A stretch of 64,000 bases of DNA from Chthonomonadaceae bacterium (lineage in GTDB: Bacteria > Armatimonadota > Fimbriimonadia > Fimbriimonadales > Fimbriimonadaceae), in assembly GCA_015709495.1 (NCBI GenBank), contig CP054189.1, forward strand, positions 496,001-560,000, written 5' to 3'. The notes beneath the pieces were generated by a model, which saw only the letters and a list, made by a program, of their open reading frames with translations, ran no database searches and was not told the DNA's origin. Numbering within the stretch: the stretch's first letter is position 1; each line of letters begins with the position of its first letter. This document shows positions 50,995-59,933 of the stretch, in pieces. Position numbers and translations under genes: made by a program.

Positions 50995-52287
50995 CTACGA
51001 GCTTCCGACGGTGAAATATTCGAAGCCCGCCCGTTCCGCGAGTTGCTTCGAATACACTCTTCGCCCGTCGAACAGCAGACGCTGCCGCATCGGCCCTCCG
51101 AGGCGGTCGAGATCGATCTGTTTGAACTCGTTCCACTCGGTTACGAGCACGAGCGCGTCCGCTTGATCGCTCACTTCGTACACCGAATCGACGTACGTCA
51201 CGCTCGGGTACAGGTCCCTCACATGCTCAGCCGCCACGGGATCGTAAGCCGTAACGTTGCCCCCGCGTTCGAGGATGTACTCGATGATTTCGAGGGACTT
51301 GGCGAAGCGGATGTCGTCGGTGTTGGGCTTGAAGGCGAGCCCCAAAAGGGCGATGTTCTTGTCGGCAAGGCTCCCCAGCCTTGATTCGATCCTGCGCAAG
51401 AAGTGTTGCGTCTGGTCCGAGTTGATGTTCCACGCTTCGCGCAGCAGCCGAAAGTCGTAGCCGTACCGCTCGCTGATCTTGATGAGCCCTTGCACGTCCT
51501 TCGGGAAGCAGCTCCCGCCCCATCCGAGCCCGGCGCCGAGGAATTGCGGGCCGATCCGGTTATCGGCCCCTACACCCTTGGCGACGTCGGCGACGTTCGC
51601 GCCCGTAAGCTCGCAAAGCCGGCTGATCGCGTTGATAAAGCTGATCTTGGTGGCGAGAAGGCTGTTGCTGGCGTACTTGATCATCTCCGCGCTTTCGAGG
51701 TCGGTGATGATCATCGGCTTCTCAATGGGGGCGTAGAGTTCGACCAGCTTTACAGCGGCGTCGCGGCTCTTTGCGCCGATCACGATGCGGTCCGGATTCA
51801 ATGTGTCGTAGATCGCCGAGCCCTCGCGCAGGAACTCGGGGTTGCTGACGACGTCGAACGAACTTCGGTCCGCGCCCTGCTCAGCGATGATCGTTTCGAC
51901 CAGTTCGCCGCTGCCGACGGGCACGGTGGACTTGTTGACGACGACGGTGTACTTGTCGATGGCCTTCCCGATCTCCGCCGCAACCGCGCGCACGGCGGTG
52001 AGGTCCGGCGTGCCGTCGTCGCCGGGTGGCGTTCCGACCGCGATGAAAACGATCTCGCTCGCCCTCGTCGCCTCTCTAATCGAGTCCGAAATCGAGAGGA
52101 ACCCATCCCGTAGGCCCGACTTCAGCATCTCCTCGACGCCGGGCTCGTAGATGGGCGGAATCCCGTTGCGGAGCTTGTCGATCTTTTCTGGGTCGTTGTC
52201 GACGCAGACGACGTCGTTGCCGAGTTCGGCCAACACGACGCCCGTCACCAACCCCACGTACCCCGTTCCAATGACTGCAACCTTCAT
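50995..52287 (-). CDS. ugd: UDP-glucose 6-dehydrogenase
   Basis: This 430-residue enzyme oxidises UDP-glucose to UDP-glucuronate using two NAD+. It has the N-terminal GTGYVGLVTGVVLAELG, NPEFLREGSAI, the catalytic Cys in LGWGGSCFPKDVQGL and a C-terminal TDDIRFAKSLEII region. Glucuronate is a common acidic component of exopolysaccharides. It lies 21 bases upstream of the glycosyltransferase and 70 bases after rmlA. Confidence 0.96.
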   Translation of the reverse strand: MKVAVIGTGYVGLVTGVVLAELGNDVVCVDNDPEKIDKLRNGIPPIYEPGVEEMLKSGLRDGFLSISDSIREATRASEIVFIAVGTPPGDDGTPDLTAVRAVAAEIGKAIDKYTVVVNKSTVPVGSGELVETIIAEQGADRSSFDVVSNPEFLREGSAIYDTLNPDRIVIGAKSRDAAVKLVELYAPIEKPMIITDLESAEMIKYASNSLLATKISFINAISRLCELTGANVADVAKGVGADNRIGPQFLGAGLGWGGSCFPKDVQGLIKISERYGYDFRLLREAWNINSDQTQHFLRRIESRLGSLADKNIALLGLAFKPNTDDIRFAKSLEIIEYILERGGNVTAYDPVAAEHVRDLYPSVTYVDSVYEVSDQADALVLVTEWNEFKQIDLDRLGGPMRQRLLFDGRRVYSKQLAERAGFEYFTVGSS

Positions 52288-52357
52288 ATCAGCACACAGG
52301 ACCGGCTCGAACCGGCCCCTTTCTCATTATTGCCACCCGCGAGCGAATCCAAACGGC

Positions 52358-53422
52358 TCATGGCAAAACTACATGGCTCGAATCCCCGAGCACGAGTTGC
52401 GTCGTCTTCGGAAGGCCGTCCGCCCGCTCCACGACCGCTCCCCGGCCGATGAGCGAGCCCGATACCCGACCCGGAACGCCCTGCAGCGAGCAGTCCGCAA
52501 GCACGATCGAATGCTCGACCTCGGTTCGGACCACCTGGGTGTTCGCATCGATTGCCGTGAACGGACCCACGTAGCTGTCTTCGATCACGCAGTCCTCAGC
52601 GACGGTAACCGGCCCGCGGATCGTGGAGTTCCGCACTTGGGTGCCTTTTCCGATCTTGACCCTGCCCTCGATTCGGGTTTCGCCGTCCACATCGCCCAGA
52701 ATCTCGGGCTGAAGGTCCTCCAATACGAGCCTGTTCGCTTCCAGAATCGCCTCGACCGTGCCCGTGTCCTTCCACCATCCCGTGATCGTATGGGAAAGAA
52801 CCGGGAGCCCGGAGTCGATCAGCGACTGGATCGCGTCGGTGATCTCGAATTCGCCCCTCTTGCTGGGCTGAAGCCGGTCGATGTGTTCGTGAATGCGCTT
52901 GTCGAAGAGGTACACGCCCACCAGCGCGAGGTTCGAGCGGGGGCTAGCGGGTTTCTCTTCGAGGCGAATCACTCTTTCGCCCTCAAGCTCGGCCACGCCG
53001 AACTCGGAAGGGTTGGGGACCTCGGTCAACAGTATCGTCGCGGCGGGGCGGCTTGCCTCGAACTCGTCGATCAGCGCCCGGACGCTCGACTTGATCAGGT
53101 TGTCCCCCAAATACATCACGAAGTCGTCGTCGCCCAAGTAGGTTCGCGCGGTCTTGACGGCGTGGGCCAAACCCAAAGGGTCGGGCTGGGGGATAAAGGT
53201 GAACCGGCACCCCCACCGCGATCCGTCGCCCAGCGCCTCTTTGATCGCCTCGGCGGTGTCTCCGACGATGATGCCGAAGTCCTTGACCCCCGCCTCGGCG
53301 ATGGACTCGATCCCGTATTCGACGACGGGCTTGTTGGCCACCGGGACCAGTTGCTTGGCCATCGAGAACGTGATGGGCCGGAGCCGAGTGCCTTTGCCTC
53401 CGGCGAGGATCAGCGCCTTCAT
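52358..53422 (-). CDS. rmlA: Glucose-1-phosphate thymidylyltransferase (long form)
   Basis: This 354-residue nucleotidyltransferase has LILAGGKGTRLRPIT, AKQLVPVANKPVVEYGIE, MYLGDNLIK, and a C-terminal left-handed beta-helix region (IGKGTQVRNSTIRGPVTVAED). The long form is seen in deoxysugar and antibiotic clusters (StrD-like). It makes dTDP-glucose, the substrate of RmlB. The ATG at 53422 overlaps the rmlB stop (ATGA). A longer frame to 53572 would lie in rmlB. Confidence 0.93.
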   Translation of the reverse strand: MKALILAGGKGTRLRPITFSMAKQLVPVANKPVVEYGIESIAEAGVKDFGIIVGDTAEAIKEALGDGSRWGCRFTFIPQPDPLGLAHAVKTARTYLGDDDFVMYLGDNLIKSSVRALIDEFEASRPAATILLTEVPNPSEFGVAELEGERVIRLEEKPASPRSNLALVGVYLFDKRIHEHIDRLQPSKRGEFEITDAIQSLIDSGLPVLSHTITGWWKDTGTVEAILEANRLVLEDLQPEILGDVDGETRIEGRVKIGKGTQVRNSTIRGPVTVAEDCVIEDSYVGPFTAIDANTQVVRTEVEHSIVLADCSLQGVPGRVSGSLIGRGAVVERADGLPKTTQLVLGDSSHVVLP

Positions 53423-54447
53423 AGGTCGTCTCCGAGCGAGGGGCCGTAGTATTGCCGGACAAACTCCCGATACTTCGGGTCTTCCGCGATCGGCCGCCAC
53501 CACCCTTCGTTGGCGAGATACCACCGAACCGTCTCCCGAAGCGACTCTTCGAACGGCATTTCGGGCCGCCATCCGAGCGCGCGCAGCTTCTGCCCGTCCA
53601 TCGAATACCGTTTGTCGTGCGCCGCGCCGCGCGGATCGGGAATCGGCTTCACGAGTTCCTCACCTCGGCCCGTCTCTTCGAGAAGGACCCTCACCACCTC
53701 GCGATTGCTGCGTTCGTTGCTGTCGGCGACGTTATAGACCTCGCCCAACTCTCCGTGTTCCAGCGCAGCCATCACCCCTGCGGCGTGGTCGCGTGCGTGA
53801 ATCCATTGCCGCACCTGGTTGCCGTCGCCGTAGAGCGGGACCTTCTTTCCTTCGATCAGCCTTGTGACGAAGAAGGGGATCAGTTTCTCGGGGTACTGGT
53901 AGGGTCCATAGGTATTGCCCCCCCTTGTCACGATGACCGGCGCATCGAACGACACTCGAAACGCGCGGCAGAGGAGATCGCCTCCGGCCTTACTCGCGCT
54001 GTAGGGGGTGTTGGGTTCGAGCGGGCTCTGCTCGGTGAACTGCCCGGAGTCGATCGAGCCGTAGACCTCATCGGTGCTGACGTGAACCAACCGCTCGACG
54101 CCGTGCCGCCTGACGGCTTCGAGGAGGACGAACACACCGAACACGTCGGTTTGAATGAACGCGCCGGGGTCGAGCAGCGAGCGGTCGTTGTGCGACTCGG
54201 CGGCAAAGTTGACGACATGGGTGATCCCCTCCGCGCGAATCGTGCCTTCGACCGCCGTACTGTCTTGGACCTTGCCTGCATGGAAGGCGAACCTTGGGTG
54301 CGCCCAGAGGTCCCTGAGGTTATCGAGGTTGCCTGCGTAGGTGAGCGCGTCGAAGACGATCACCCGCGCGTCGGTCCATTTTTCCAGCGCCATGCGGGCA
54401 AAGTGCGACCCGATAAACCCTGCTCCGCCGGCCACGAGTAAGTTCAT
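53419..54447 (-). CDS. rmlB: dTDP-glucose 4,6-dehydratase
   Basis: This 342-residue extended short-chain dehydrogenase has VAGGAGFIGSHFARM at the N-terminus, HVSTDEVYG with the catalytic Asp/Glu pair, and the YSASKAGGDLL Tyr-Lys motif. It converts dTDP-glucose to dTDP-4-keto-6-deoxyglucose. It is ATGA-coupled on both sides (to rmlC-like and rmlA genes). No rmlD is present, so the final sugar may not be rhamnose. Confidence 0.96.
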   Translation of the reverse strand: MNLLVAGGAGFIGSHFARMALEKWTDARVIVFDALTYAGNLDNLRDLWAHPRFAFHAGKVQDSTAVEGTIRAEGITHVVNFAAESHNDRSLLDPGAFIQTDVFGVFVLLEAVRRHGVERLVHVSTDEVYGSIDSGQFTEQSPLEPNTPYSASKAGGDLLCRAFRVSFDAPVIVTRGGNTYGPYQYPEKLIPFFVTRLIEGKKVPLYGDGNQVRQWIHARDHAAGVMAALEHGELGEVYNVADSNERSNREVVRVLLEETGRGEELVKPIPDPRGAAHDKRYSMDGQKLRALGWRPEMPFEESLRETVRWYLANEGWWRPIAEDPKYREFVRQYYGPSLGDDL

Positions 54448-54905
54448 AGTTGGAACGGCGACTCCGGATCGGCCTCATGCCGTATCTCGTCGACAGGCTC
54501 GGCCTTTCCCCAGCCCGCGTACAGTTGATCGGGGAAATTGAGTACGAAGGCTTCGGTTTCGCCGACATTGCGATAGGCGTGAACCACCCCAGGCGGCACC
54601 CAAACGAACACCGGGTTCTCCTCACCTACGATCAGCCGGAACTCATTCGGTTGAAGCCCGCTGCGGTTCTCCCACAACACGAGTTCGAAACGCCCCGAAA
54701 GGAACGCGAAGCCGTCCGTTTGGCGTTCATGTTCGTGAGGGCCGCGCGCGACTTTCGGATGAGTGACGCTGAGGTATCCCATCACCGGACGGAATCCTTC
54801 GGGAAGTTCGTCGTCGCGGAAAAGCTCAGTAAGCCAACCGCGCGAGTCCGCAAACTTGCTCAGGGGTTTGATCAAGACGCCAGGTAGGGGCGCGAGGGAC
54901 TCCAT
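54444..54905 (-). CDS. dTDP-4-dehydrorhamnose 3,5-epimerase-like cupin
   Basis: This 153-residue cupin of the RmlC family has FADSRGWLTELF, a TRG-like KVARGPHEHERQTDGF metal/active-site strand, and VWVPPGVVHAYRNVGE. It is shorter than typical RmlC (about 180), so it may be a 3- or 5-epimerase or a related sugar isomerase. The start at 54905 has TACAAT 10 bases upstream (plus-strand 54916-54921); the in-frame extension towards 55310 lies over the divergent exosortase promoter and gene. Confidence 0.85.
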   Translation of the reverse strand: MESLAPLPGVLIKPLSKFADSRGWLTELFRDDELPEGFRPVMGYLSVTHPKVARGPHEHERQTDGFAFLSGRFELVLWENRSGLQPNEFRLIVGEENPVFVWVPPGVVHAYRNVGETEAFVLNFPDQLYAGWGKAEPVDEIRHEADPESPFQL

Positions 54906-55050
54906 GGACGGCGGGATTGTACCCAAACAGGGTTGGCGAATCTTTGGGGAGTTGAAAGCGTAGGATTGGGGAAGCACAGGCAAAGGTAAAGTAGACTTTT
55001 CAGGTCGGGGGGGTGGGATTTGGCCCCGATCTTGCATTCGAAGCGATCTG

Positions 55051-55980
55051 GTGGAAGGAAGAATAACGATGGCGAACACAACGCCTCTTGAGTCAGAGCC
55101 GACGGCGCCCCGACTTTCGGTGCCCGAGCAAGTCATGGCATTCACGAAGACCATCGTGAGTTCCAAGGCGTTTTGGCCGGGCCTGATTGCCGCGTTGGGG
55201 GTCACGGCGCTGTTCTGGACTCTCTTCCGGAATCTGCTCGATCTTTGGGACAGCGAGGACGGGTACTTCAGCCACGGATTCCTGGTTCCTATCATCTCCA
55301 TCTTCATCATCTACCGATGGTGGCCCCGGCTGAAGACCATTCCCGTGAAGCCGGGCTGGGTGGCCTTGATCCCGCTCGCAGGGCTCCTCGTGCTGACACG
55401 AGCGGCGTTCGCGGCCGACATCTTGTTGATCCTCTCGATCTGCCTGATGATGGTGATTCTCGCCACGATCTGGCTGGTCGCCGGATGGCGGTGGATGGTC
55501 GCGCTCAGCCTCCCCGTGCTGTATTTGGGCTTTGCTCTGCCGCTCTGGACCTTCGCCATCGACGTCTACACCAACCCGCTGCAGATTCTTTCGACCAAAG
55601 CGTCGTTCCAAATGCTCCAACTCGCGGGCTTCCAGCCGTTCATGGACACGGGAACGACCACGATTTATCTGAACAACTTCGTTCTCGATGTCGGCGTGCC
55701 GTGCAGCGGCCTCAAACTGATCGTCGCCGTGACGGCCTTTACGGTCTTCTTCGTTCTGATCGGCGGGCTCAGGTGGTGGGCGAACCTAGTAATGTTCGCC
55801 GTGATCCTGCCCCTGTGCATCTTCATCAACGGCCTCCGGATCGCCCTGATCGGGCTGGTCGGCGAGAACTACGGCCACGACGCTGGAATGGCGTTTCACG
55901 ATTACAGCGGCTATATCACGCTGGTGATCTGTTTCTTTATCCTATTCAAAATAGCAAGAGGTCTCGGATGGAAGGATTGA
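55051..55980 (+). CDS. Exosortase
   Basis: This 309-residue integral membrane protein has about eight TM helices and the exosortase catalytic triad: Cys in VGVPCSGLKLI (about residue 218), Arg in FINGLRIALIG (about 262) and His in FHDYSGYITL (about 282). Exosortases cleave PEP-CTERM tails and are transpeptidase-like. The only clear substrate in the window is the protein at 1726-2484. GGAAGGAAG lies before the ATG. It is divergent from the dTDP-sugar genes and is followed by epsI in an ATGA-type overlap. Confidence 0.93.
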   Translation: MEGRITMANTTPLESEPTAPRLSVPEQVMAFTKTIVSSKAFWPGLIAALGVTALFWTLFRNLLDLWDSEDGYFSHGFLVPIISIFIIYRWWPRLKTIPVKPGWVALIPLAGLLVLTRAAFAADILLILSICLMMVILATIWLVAGWRWMVALSLPVLYLGFALPLWTFAIDVYTNPLQILSTKASFQMLQLAGFQPFMDTGTTTIYLNNFVLDVGVPCSGLKLIVAVTAFTVFFVLIGGLRWWANLVMFAVILPLCIFINGLRIALIGLVGENYGHDAGMAFHDYSGYITLVICFFILFKIARGLGWKD

Positions 55981-56627
55981 TGACTCGTGCGTACATCGCC
56001 GGCGCTCTATTGCTTGTCGCGGGCATTGCGATCAACATTTCGGCTGTGACGGTCAAGCGGCCGAGCAAGACCGAGGAATGGATGGAGCAGAAAGCCCCCA
56101 CGAAGGTGGGGAAGTTCATCTTCCTTCCCGGTACGGAGAATCCCGCCCAGTCCTACCGGATGGACGACCGAACCTACGAGTTGCTCGTGCCCTACGGCAT
56201 CGTCTGTCGGCTGTATCTCGACGCCGCGAAGGGGTTCGATATGGTCCTGATCGCGAGCCAGAGCCGCGCCAGCTTCCACGACCCGCGGGTTTGCTTCTCA
56301 GGCCAAGGCTGGGTGCTCTCCAAACAGCACACGGAGAACGTCGAAACCAAGACGCGCGGCAAAGTCCCGATCACGATCACAGAAATGGACGGTGCGCGGC
56401 GAGGACAGCTCGCGGCATTCTTCTATCGCGGCCCTGGCGGGTTCTACCCAAGCACGAACGGCGTCAAGTGGGACATGTTCAAGCAGGAGCTTTTCGGGGG
56501 TAAGGACGTGGACGGCGTCTTCTACCGGGTCATCCCGCGCCACGCCGATTGCACAGTCGAGGAACTCAAGCAGTTCATCGCCGAGTACCTCGACACGGCA
56601 TACGACACCAGCGACGGGTACTTCTAA
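55980..56627 (+). CDS. epsI: EpsI family exosortase-associated protein
   Basis: This 215-residue protein has one N-terminal TM helix (AYIAGALLLVAGIAINISAV) and an EpsI domain with YASQSRASFHDPRVCFSGQGW-like segments, here DPRVCFSGQGW. EpsI accompanies exosortases in polysaccharide-export loci and is often fused to them. Its ATG at 55980 overlaps the exosortase stop (TGA), so the two are translationally coupled; an ATG at 55968 would add four residues. Its exact job is unknown. Confidence 0.9.
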   Translation: MTRAYIAGALLLVAGIAINISAVTVKRPSKTEEWMEQKAPTKVGKFIFLPGTENPAQSYRMDDRTYELLVPYGIVCRLYLDAAKGFDMVLIASQSRASFHDPRVCFSGQGWVLSKQHTENVETKTRGKVPITITEMDGARRGQLAAFFYRGPGGFYPSTNGVKWDMFKQELFGGKDVDGVFYRVIPRHADCTVEELKQFIAEYLDTAYDTSDGYF

Positions 56628-56630
56628 GGG

Positions 56631-57692
56631 TCAAACAGGACCGCCGCGCTTCTTGAGTTCCTCGACGATCTTGCGCACGTCCTGCGACCGTTGCGCCGTC
56701 GTCAAGAGAAGCGCGTCGGGAGTCACGGCGAGGACGAGGTCCTCCACCCCCAGAAGGCAAACCTTGAGACCCTCGATCTCGGCATAGACGACGTTGTTGC
56801 GGGATTCAAGGCTCAGAACATCCCCCACGAAGGCGTTGCCCGCTGAATCGAGCGGCAATGACCTTCGCAGCGAGTCCCACGCGCCCAAGTCGTCCCACCC
56901 GAAGGTCGCCCTTACGACGTAGGCCGACCGGGTGTTCTCCATCAGTGCGTAATCGACGGACTCGGAAGGGTGCGCCTCGAAGACCTCGGCCGCCCTCGCG
57001 CCATCGCCCGCGCGGATCGCCTCCGCGAGCGCTCGAATGAGCCCGAATACTCCCGGTCGATGCGCGTTGAGCTCCCTCAGAAATGCGTCCTGCGTCCAGA
57101 AGAACATCCCGCTGTTCCAAAGAAACCGGCCGGCTCGAAGGTACTCCCGCGCGGTGATCTCGTCCGGCTTTTCGTGAAACCGCGCGACATTCGAGACGCC
57201 CGGGCCCGCAGTCTCCCCCACCTCGATATAGCCGAATCCCGTGTCGGGCCTCGAAGGAGGGATCCCGAGCGTCACCAAGCCCCCAGTCTGCTCCGCGGCG
57301 GAAAAAGCGATCTCGACGCACTTCCGAAACGCTTCTTCGTCGGAGATGCTGTGGTCGGCGGTCAGCACGGCCCAAGTAGGGTTCTTGCCGCCAGCCTCAA
57401 AGTTTGCGGCGGCCCAAGAAAGGCAACCCAGTGTGTTCTTCTTCGAAGGCTCGGCCCACACGTTGGCCTCAGGAACCAGGTTCGCCTCGACGATCGCGTC
57501 CCGGATCGGCGCGCCGGTGGCTACGATCACGTTTTCAGGACCGACAAGCGGCGCGATCCTCGCAACGGCCTGCTCCAAGAGCGTCCTCTCGGGATCGGCG
57601 AGCCGCAAGAGTTGCTTGGGACGGCGCAATCGGGAGGCCGGCCAAAACCGCTCGCCCGACCCCCCGGCCATGATGACGGCAACTCGGTTCAT
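56631..57692 (-). CDS. manC: Mannose-1-phosphate guanylyltransferase
   Basis: This 353-residue nucleotidyltransferase has VIMAGGSGERFWPASR, PKQLLRL, AVLTADHSISDEEAF and FHEKPDEITA. It lacks the C-terminal phosphomannose isomerase domain of larger ManC proteins. It makes GDP-mannose for exopolysaccharide or glycan synthesis, fitting the mannosidase genes elsewhere in the window. CATAAT lies exactly 6 bases before its ATG (plus-strand 57699-57704), overlapping the galE stop, suggesting a leaderless transcript. Confidence 0.93.
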   Translation of the reverse strand: MNRVAVIMAGGSGERFWPASRLRRPKQLLRLADPERTLLEQAVARIAPLVGPENVIVATGAPIRDAIVEANLVPEANVWAEPSKKNTLGCLSWAAANFEAGGKNPTWAVLTADHSISDEEAFRKCVEIAFSAAEQTGGLVTLGIPPSRPDTGFGYIEVGETAGPGVSNVARFHEKPDEITAREYLRAGRFLWNSGMFFWTQDAFLRELNAHRPGVFGLIRALAEAIRAGDGARAAEVFEAHPSESVDYALMENTRSAYVVRATFGWDDLGAWDSLRRSLPLDSAGNAFVGDVLSLESRNNVVYAEIEGLKVCLLGVEDLVLAVTPDALLLTTAQRSQDVRKIVEELKKRGGPV

Positions 57693-57699
57693 GGACAGA

Positions 57700-58680
57700 T
57701 TATGACGAGGCGTACCCGTTAGGAAACCGAAGTCGCCATTGCCAGGCCGATCGAACCATGGAATCGAGGTCCTGGAACTGGGGTTGCCATCCGAGCTCGT
57801 TGCGAATTTTCGAGGCGTCTGCGATCAGCGCCGCGGGGTCGCCTGATCTACGGGGTCCGACGGCGTAGTCCAACGGCATTCCGGACACCCTTCGGACCGA
57901 CTCGATCACCTCGCGATTCGAGTACCCCCTGCCGACGCCGACGTTGTAGACCGCGCTCGGGAGATCGCCCAACCCCGCCAGCGCGTGGATATGCGCCTGG
58001 GCGATGTCGAGAACATGGATGTAATCCCGCACGCAAGTTCCGTCGGCCGTTGGGTAGTCGTCGCCAAACAGCGTGAAGCTCGCCCTCCGGCCCTGCACGG
58101 CATCGAACAGGATCGGGATGATGTGAGTCTCCTTTTCGCGCCACTCGCCGTATCGGGTCGAAGCGCCGCACGCGTTGAAGTACCGCAAGGAAACGTGCTG
58201 AAGCCCCGCGTGAGAGGCCAAGCGCAACAGCCGCTCGCAAAGGTGCTTGGAGGCGCCATACGGGTTGATCGGCTGAATCGGAAAGCCCTCGTGGATCGGA
58301 GTGGCCTCCGGCTCGCCATACACCGAGGCCGTGGACGAGAAAACGATCTTTCTCGCGCCATGCCGAGCCATCGCATCCAACAGGTTAACCGTCCCCCGCG
58401 CGTTCACCTCGTAGAACAGCGAGGGGTCCCGGACGGACTCTTCGACCTTCGACTCTGCCGCAAGATGGACCACCGCTTCAAAGCCGCCACTCTGGAACGC
58501 GGAATCGAGCGCGGGAGCGTCGAGCAAATCGCCTGCGATCAGCGTCGCTGAGGGATGCACGGCTTCGCGATGGCCATAGCGAAGGTCATCAAACACGGCC
58601 ACCGAATGCCCCGATTCGGCGAGCAATTCGGTGACCACGGAACCGATGTAGCCCGCGCCGCCTGTGACGAGAACTCGCAT
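57700..58680 (-). CDS. galE: UDP-glucose 4-epimerase
   Basis: This 326-residue extended short-chain dehydrogenase has VLVTGGAGYIGSVV, VVHLAAESKVEES and YGASKHLCERLL (YxxxK), with late PRRSGDPAALIADASK typical of GalE. It interconverts UDP-glucose and UDP-galactose (or their N-acetyl forms). The start at 58680 fits the family N-terminus; an ATG three codons earlier adds MNP. Confidence 0.95.
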   Translation of the reverse strand: MRVLVTGGAGYIGSVVTELLAESGHSVAVFDDLRYGHREAVHPSATLIAGDLLDAPALDSAFQSGGFEAVVHLAAESKVEESVRDPSLFYEVNARGTVNLLDAMARHGARKIVFSSTASVYGEPEATPIHEGFPIQPINPYGASKHLCERLLRLASHAGLQHVSLRYFNACGASTRYGEWREKETHIIPILFDAVQGRRASFTLFGDDYPTADGTCVRDYIHVLDIAQAHIHALAGLGDLPSAVYNVGVGRGYSNREVIESVRRVSGMPLDYAVGPRRSGDPAALIADASKIRNELGWQPQFQDLDSMVRSAWQWRLRFPNGYASS

Positions 58681-58696
58681 GGGGTTCAACGCCCGC

Positions 58697-59101
58697 CTAC
58701 TGCTTGACCCGGTTGAACGTAACGACCTGCCCGTCCATATCGAGGGTGAACCGGTCGTTGGACTCCCAAGTGATCTTCGACTTGACCTCTTTCTTGAGTT
58801 GCTTTTCGGCTTCGGACTTGATCATGTCCACGAGCCCTCCGGTTACGCCTTTCACGGATACCGACTCGCCGACCGTCGTCACGCTATCGCCATCGACCGT
58901 GTACTTGCCGACCGCAGTGAACTCCGCAGTCCCTGTGGGGAGCGGAAGCGAGACCAGTACCTTCATCGACCCATCCGAGCCGAAGGTGTACTTCATGGCA
59001 ACAGGGCCGCCGGTGGCGTCCCAAGTGCCGACGAGCTTGTTCCCCGCGCACCCGGCCAGCAGGAGAGAAACGAACAGGGCAAATCCCACGAGCGCCTTCA
59101 T
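58697..59101 (-). CDS. Small lipoprotein with a lipocalin-like beta-barrel
   Basis: This 134-residue protein has a lipoprotein signal and lipobox SLLLAGC, then a beta-strand-rich domain starting KLVGTWDATGG. It looks like a small lipocalin or DUF-type barrel (repeated V-x-V strands, VDGDSVTTVGES). The partner is unknown. An ATG at 59110 would add three residues. CATACT is the nearest -10-like site upstream, divergent from nth. Confidence 0.65.
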   Translation of the reverse strand: MKALVGFALFVSLLLAGCAGNKLVGTWDATGGPVAMKYTFGSDGSMKVLVSLPLPTGTAEFTAVGKYTVDGDSVTTVGESVSVKGVTGGLVDMIKSEAEKQLKKEVKSKITWESNDRFTLDMDGQVVTFNRVKQ

Positions 59102-59144
59102 GTAGCCCATTCTGGCACGTCGCCTTTGAGTATGCTCGTGCGGG

Positions 59145-59909
59145 ATGAGACGCGAGAGGCGGAAGGGCTCGGGCTGGGACGAGGGCCAGGTTCGCGATCT
59201 CGTCGCGAGGCTCGAATCGGACTACGGCGCCCGCCTCGCCCGGCCCATCTACGACCCCGTCAGCGAACTCGTCAGTTGCATCCTCACGCAGCACACGGCC
59301 GACGCCAACGCGTTTCCGGCGTTCGACCGAATGCGGGCGCGCTTTCCGACTTGGCCCGAAGTCGTCGCCGCCGACCCGGAAGAACTCCGAGACACGATTC
59401 GGGCCGCCGGGCTCGCCAACCAGAAAGCGCGGAGCATTCAGGGAGCGTTGCGAGAAATCGCGGTTCGGAACGGGGACTACACCCTTGAGAACCTGCGTGG
59501 AATGCCGATGCTCGAAGCGAGGAAGTGGCTCACTTCGCTTCCGGGCGTGGGGCCCAAAACGGCGTCGATCGTTCTCTGCTTCGCTTTGGGGATGCCGGCG
59601 ATTCCGGTAGATACCCACATCTTTCGGGTCAGTTGGCGCCTCGGCCTGATCGAGAAGTCGCTCGGCGAAGCCAAGGCCCACGACGCGCTTCTCGACCTCG
59701 TTCCCCCGGACCTCGCGTTTCGCTTTCACGTGGCCTTGATCCAACACGGCCGGACCGTCTGCAAGGCTCCGCGCCCGGTGTGCGACCGCTGCCAACTCAC
59801 CGACCTCTGCGCGTGGTACCAAGCGGGCAACCCATCGAGCCTGGATGCCCCAGCAGGACGTTCAGCCAGGGGGAGTCAGAAGGGGCCGCCTCACCAACCG
59901 AAGGCTTGA
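59145..59909 (+). CDS. nth: Endonuclease III-like DNA glycosylase
   Basis: This 254-residue HhH-GPD protein has the hairpin LPGVGPKTASIVL, the catalytic region PVDTHIFRVSWRLG, and four Cys in CKAPRPVCDRCQLTDLC spaced 6-2-5, a [4Fe-4S] cluster. It excises oxidised pyrimidines and nicks abasic sites. A basic C-terminal tail of ~25 residues is extra. TATGCT lies 8 bases before the ATG. The Lys of the classical LPGVGRKTA position is shifted but GPKTAS keeps the key Lys. Confidence 0.92.
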   Translation: MRRERRKGSGWDEGQVRDLVARLESDYGARLARPIYDPVSELVSCILTQHTADANAFPAFDRMRARFPTWPEVVAADPEELRDTIRAAGLANQKARSIQGALREIAVRNGDYTLENLRGMPMLEARKWLTSLPGVGPKTASIVLCFALGMPAIPVDTHIFRVSWRLGLIEKSLGEAKAHDALLDLVPPDLAFRFHVALIQHGRTVCKAPRPVCDRCQLTDLCAWYQAGNPSSLDAPAGRSARGSQKGPPHQPKA

Positions 59910-59933
59910 TTCGTGTAGCATGGACTCATCGCA

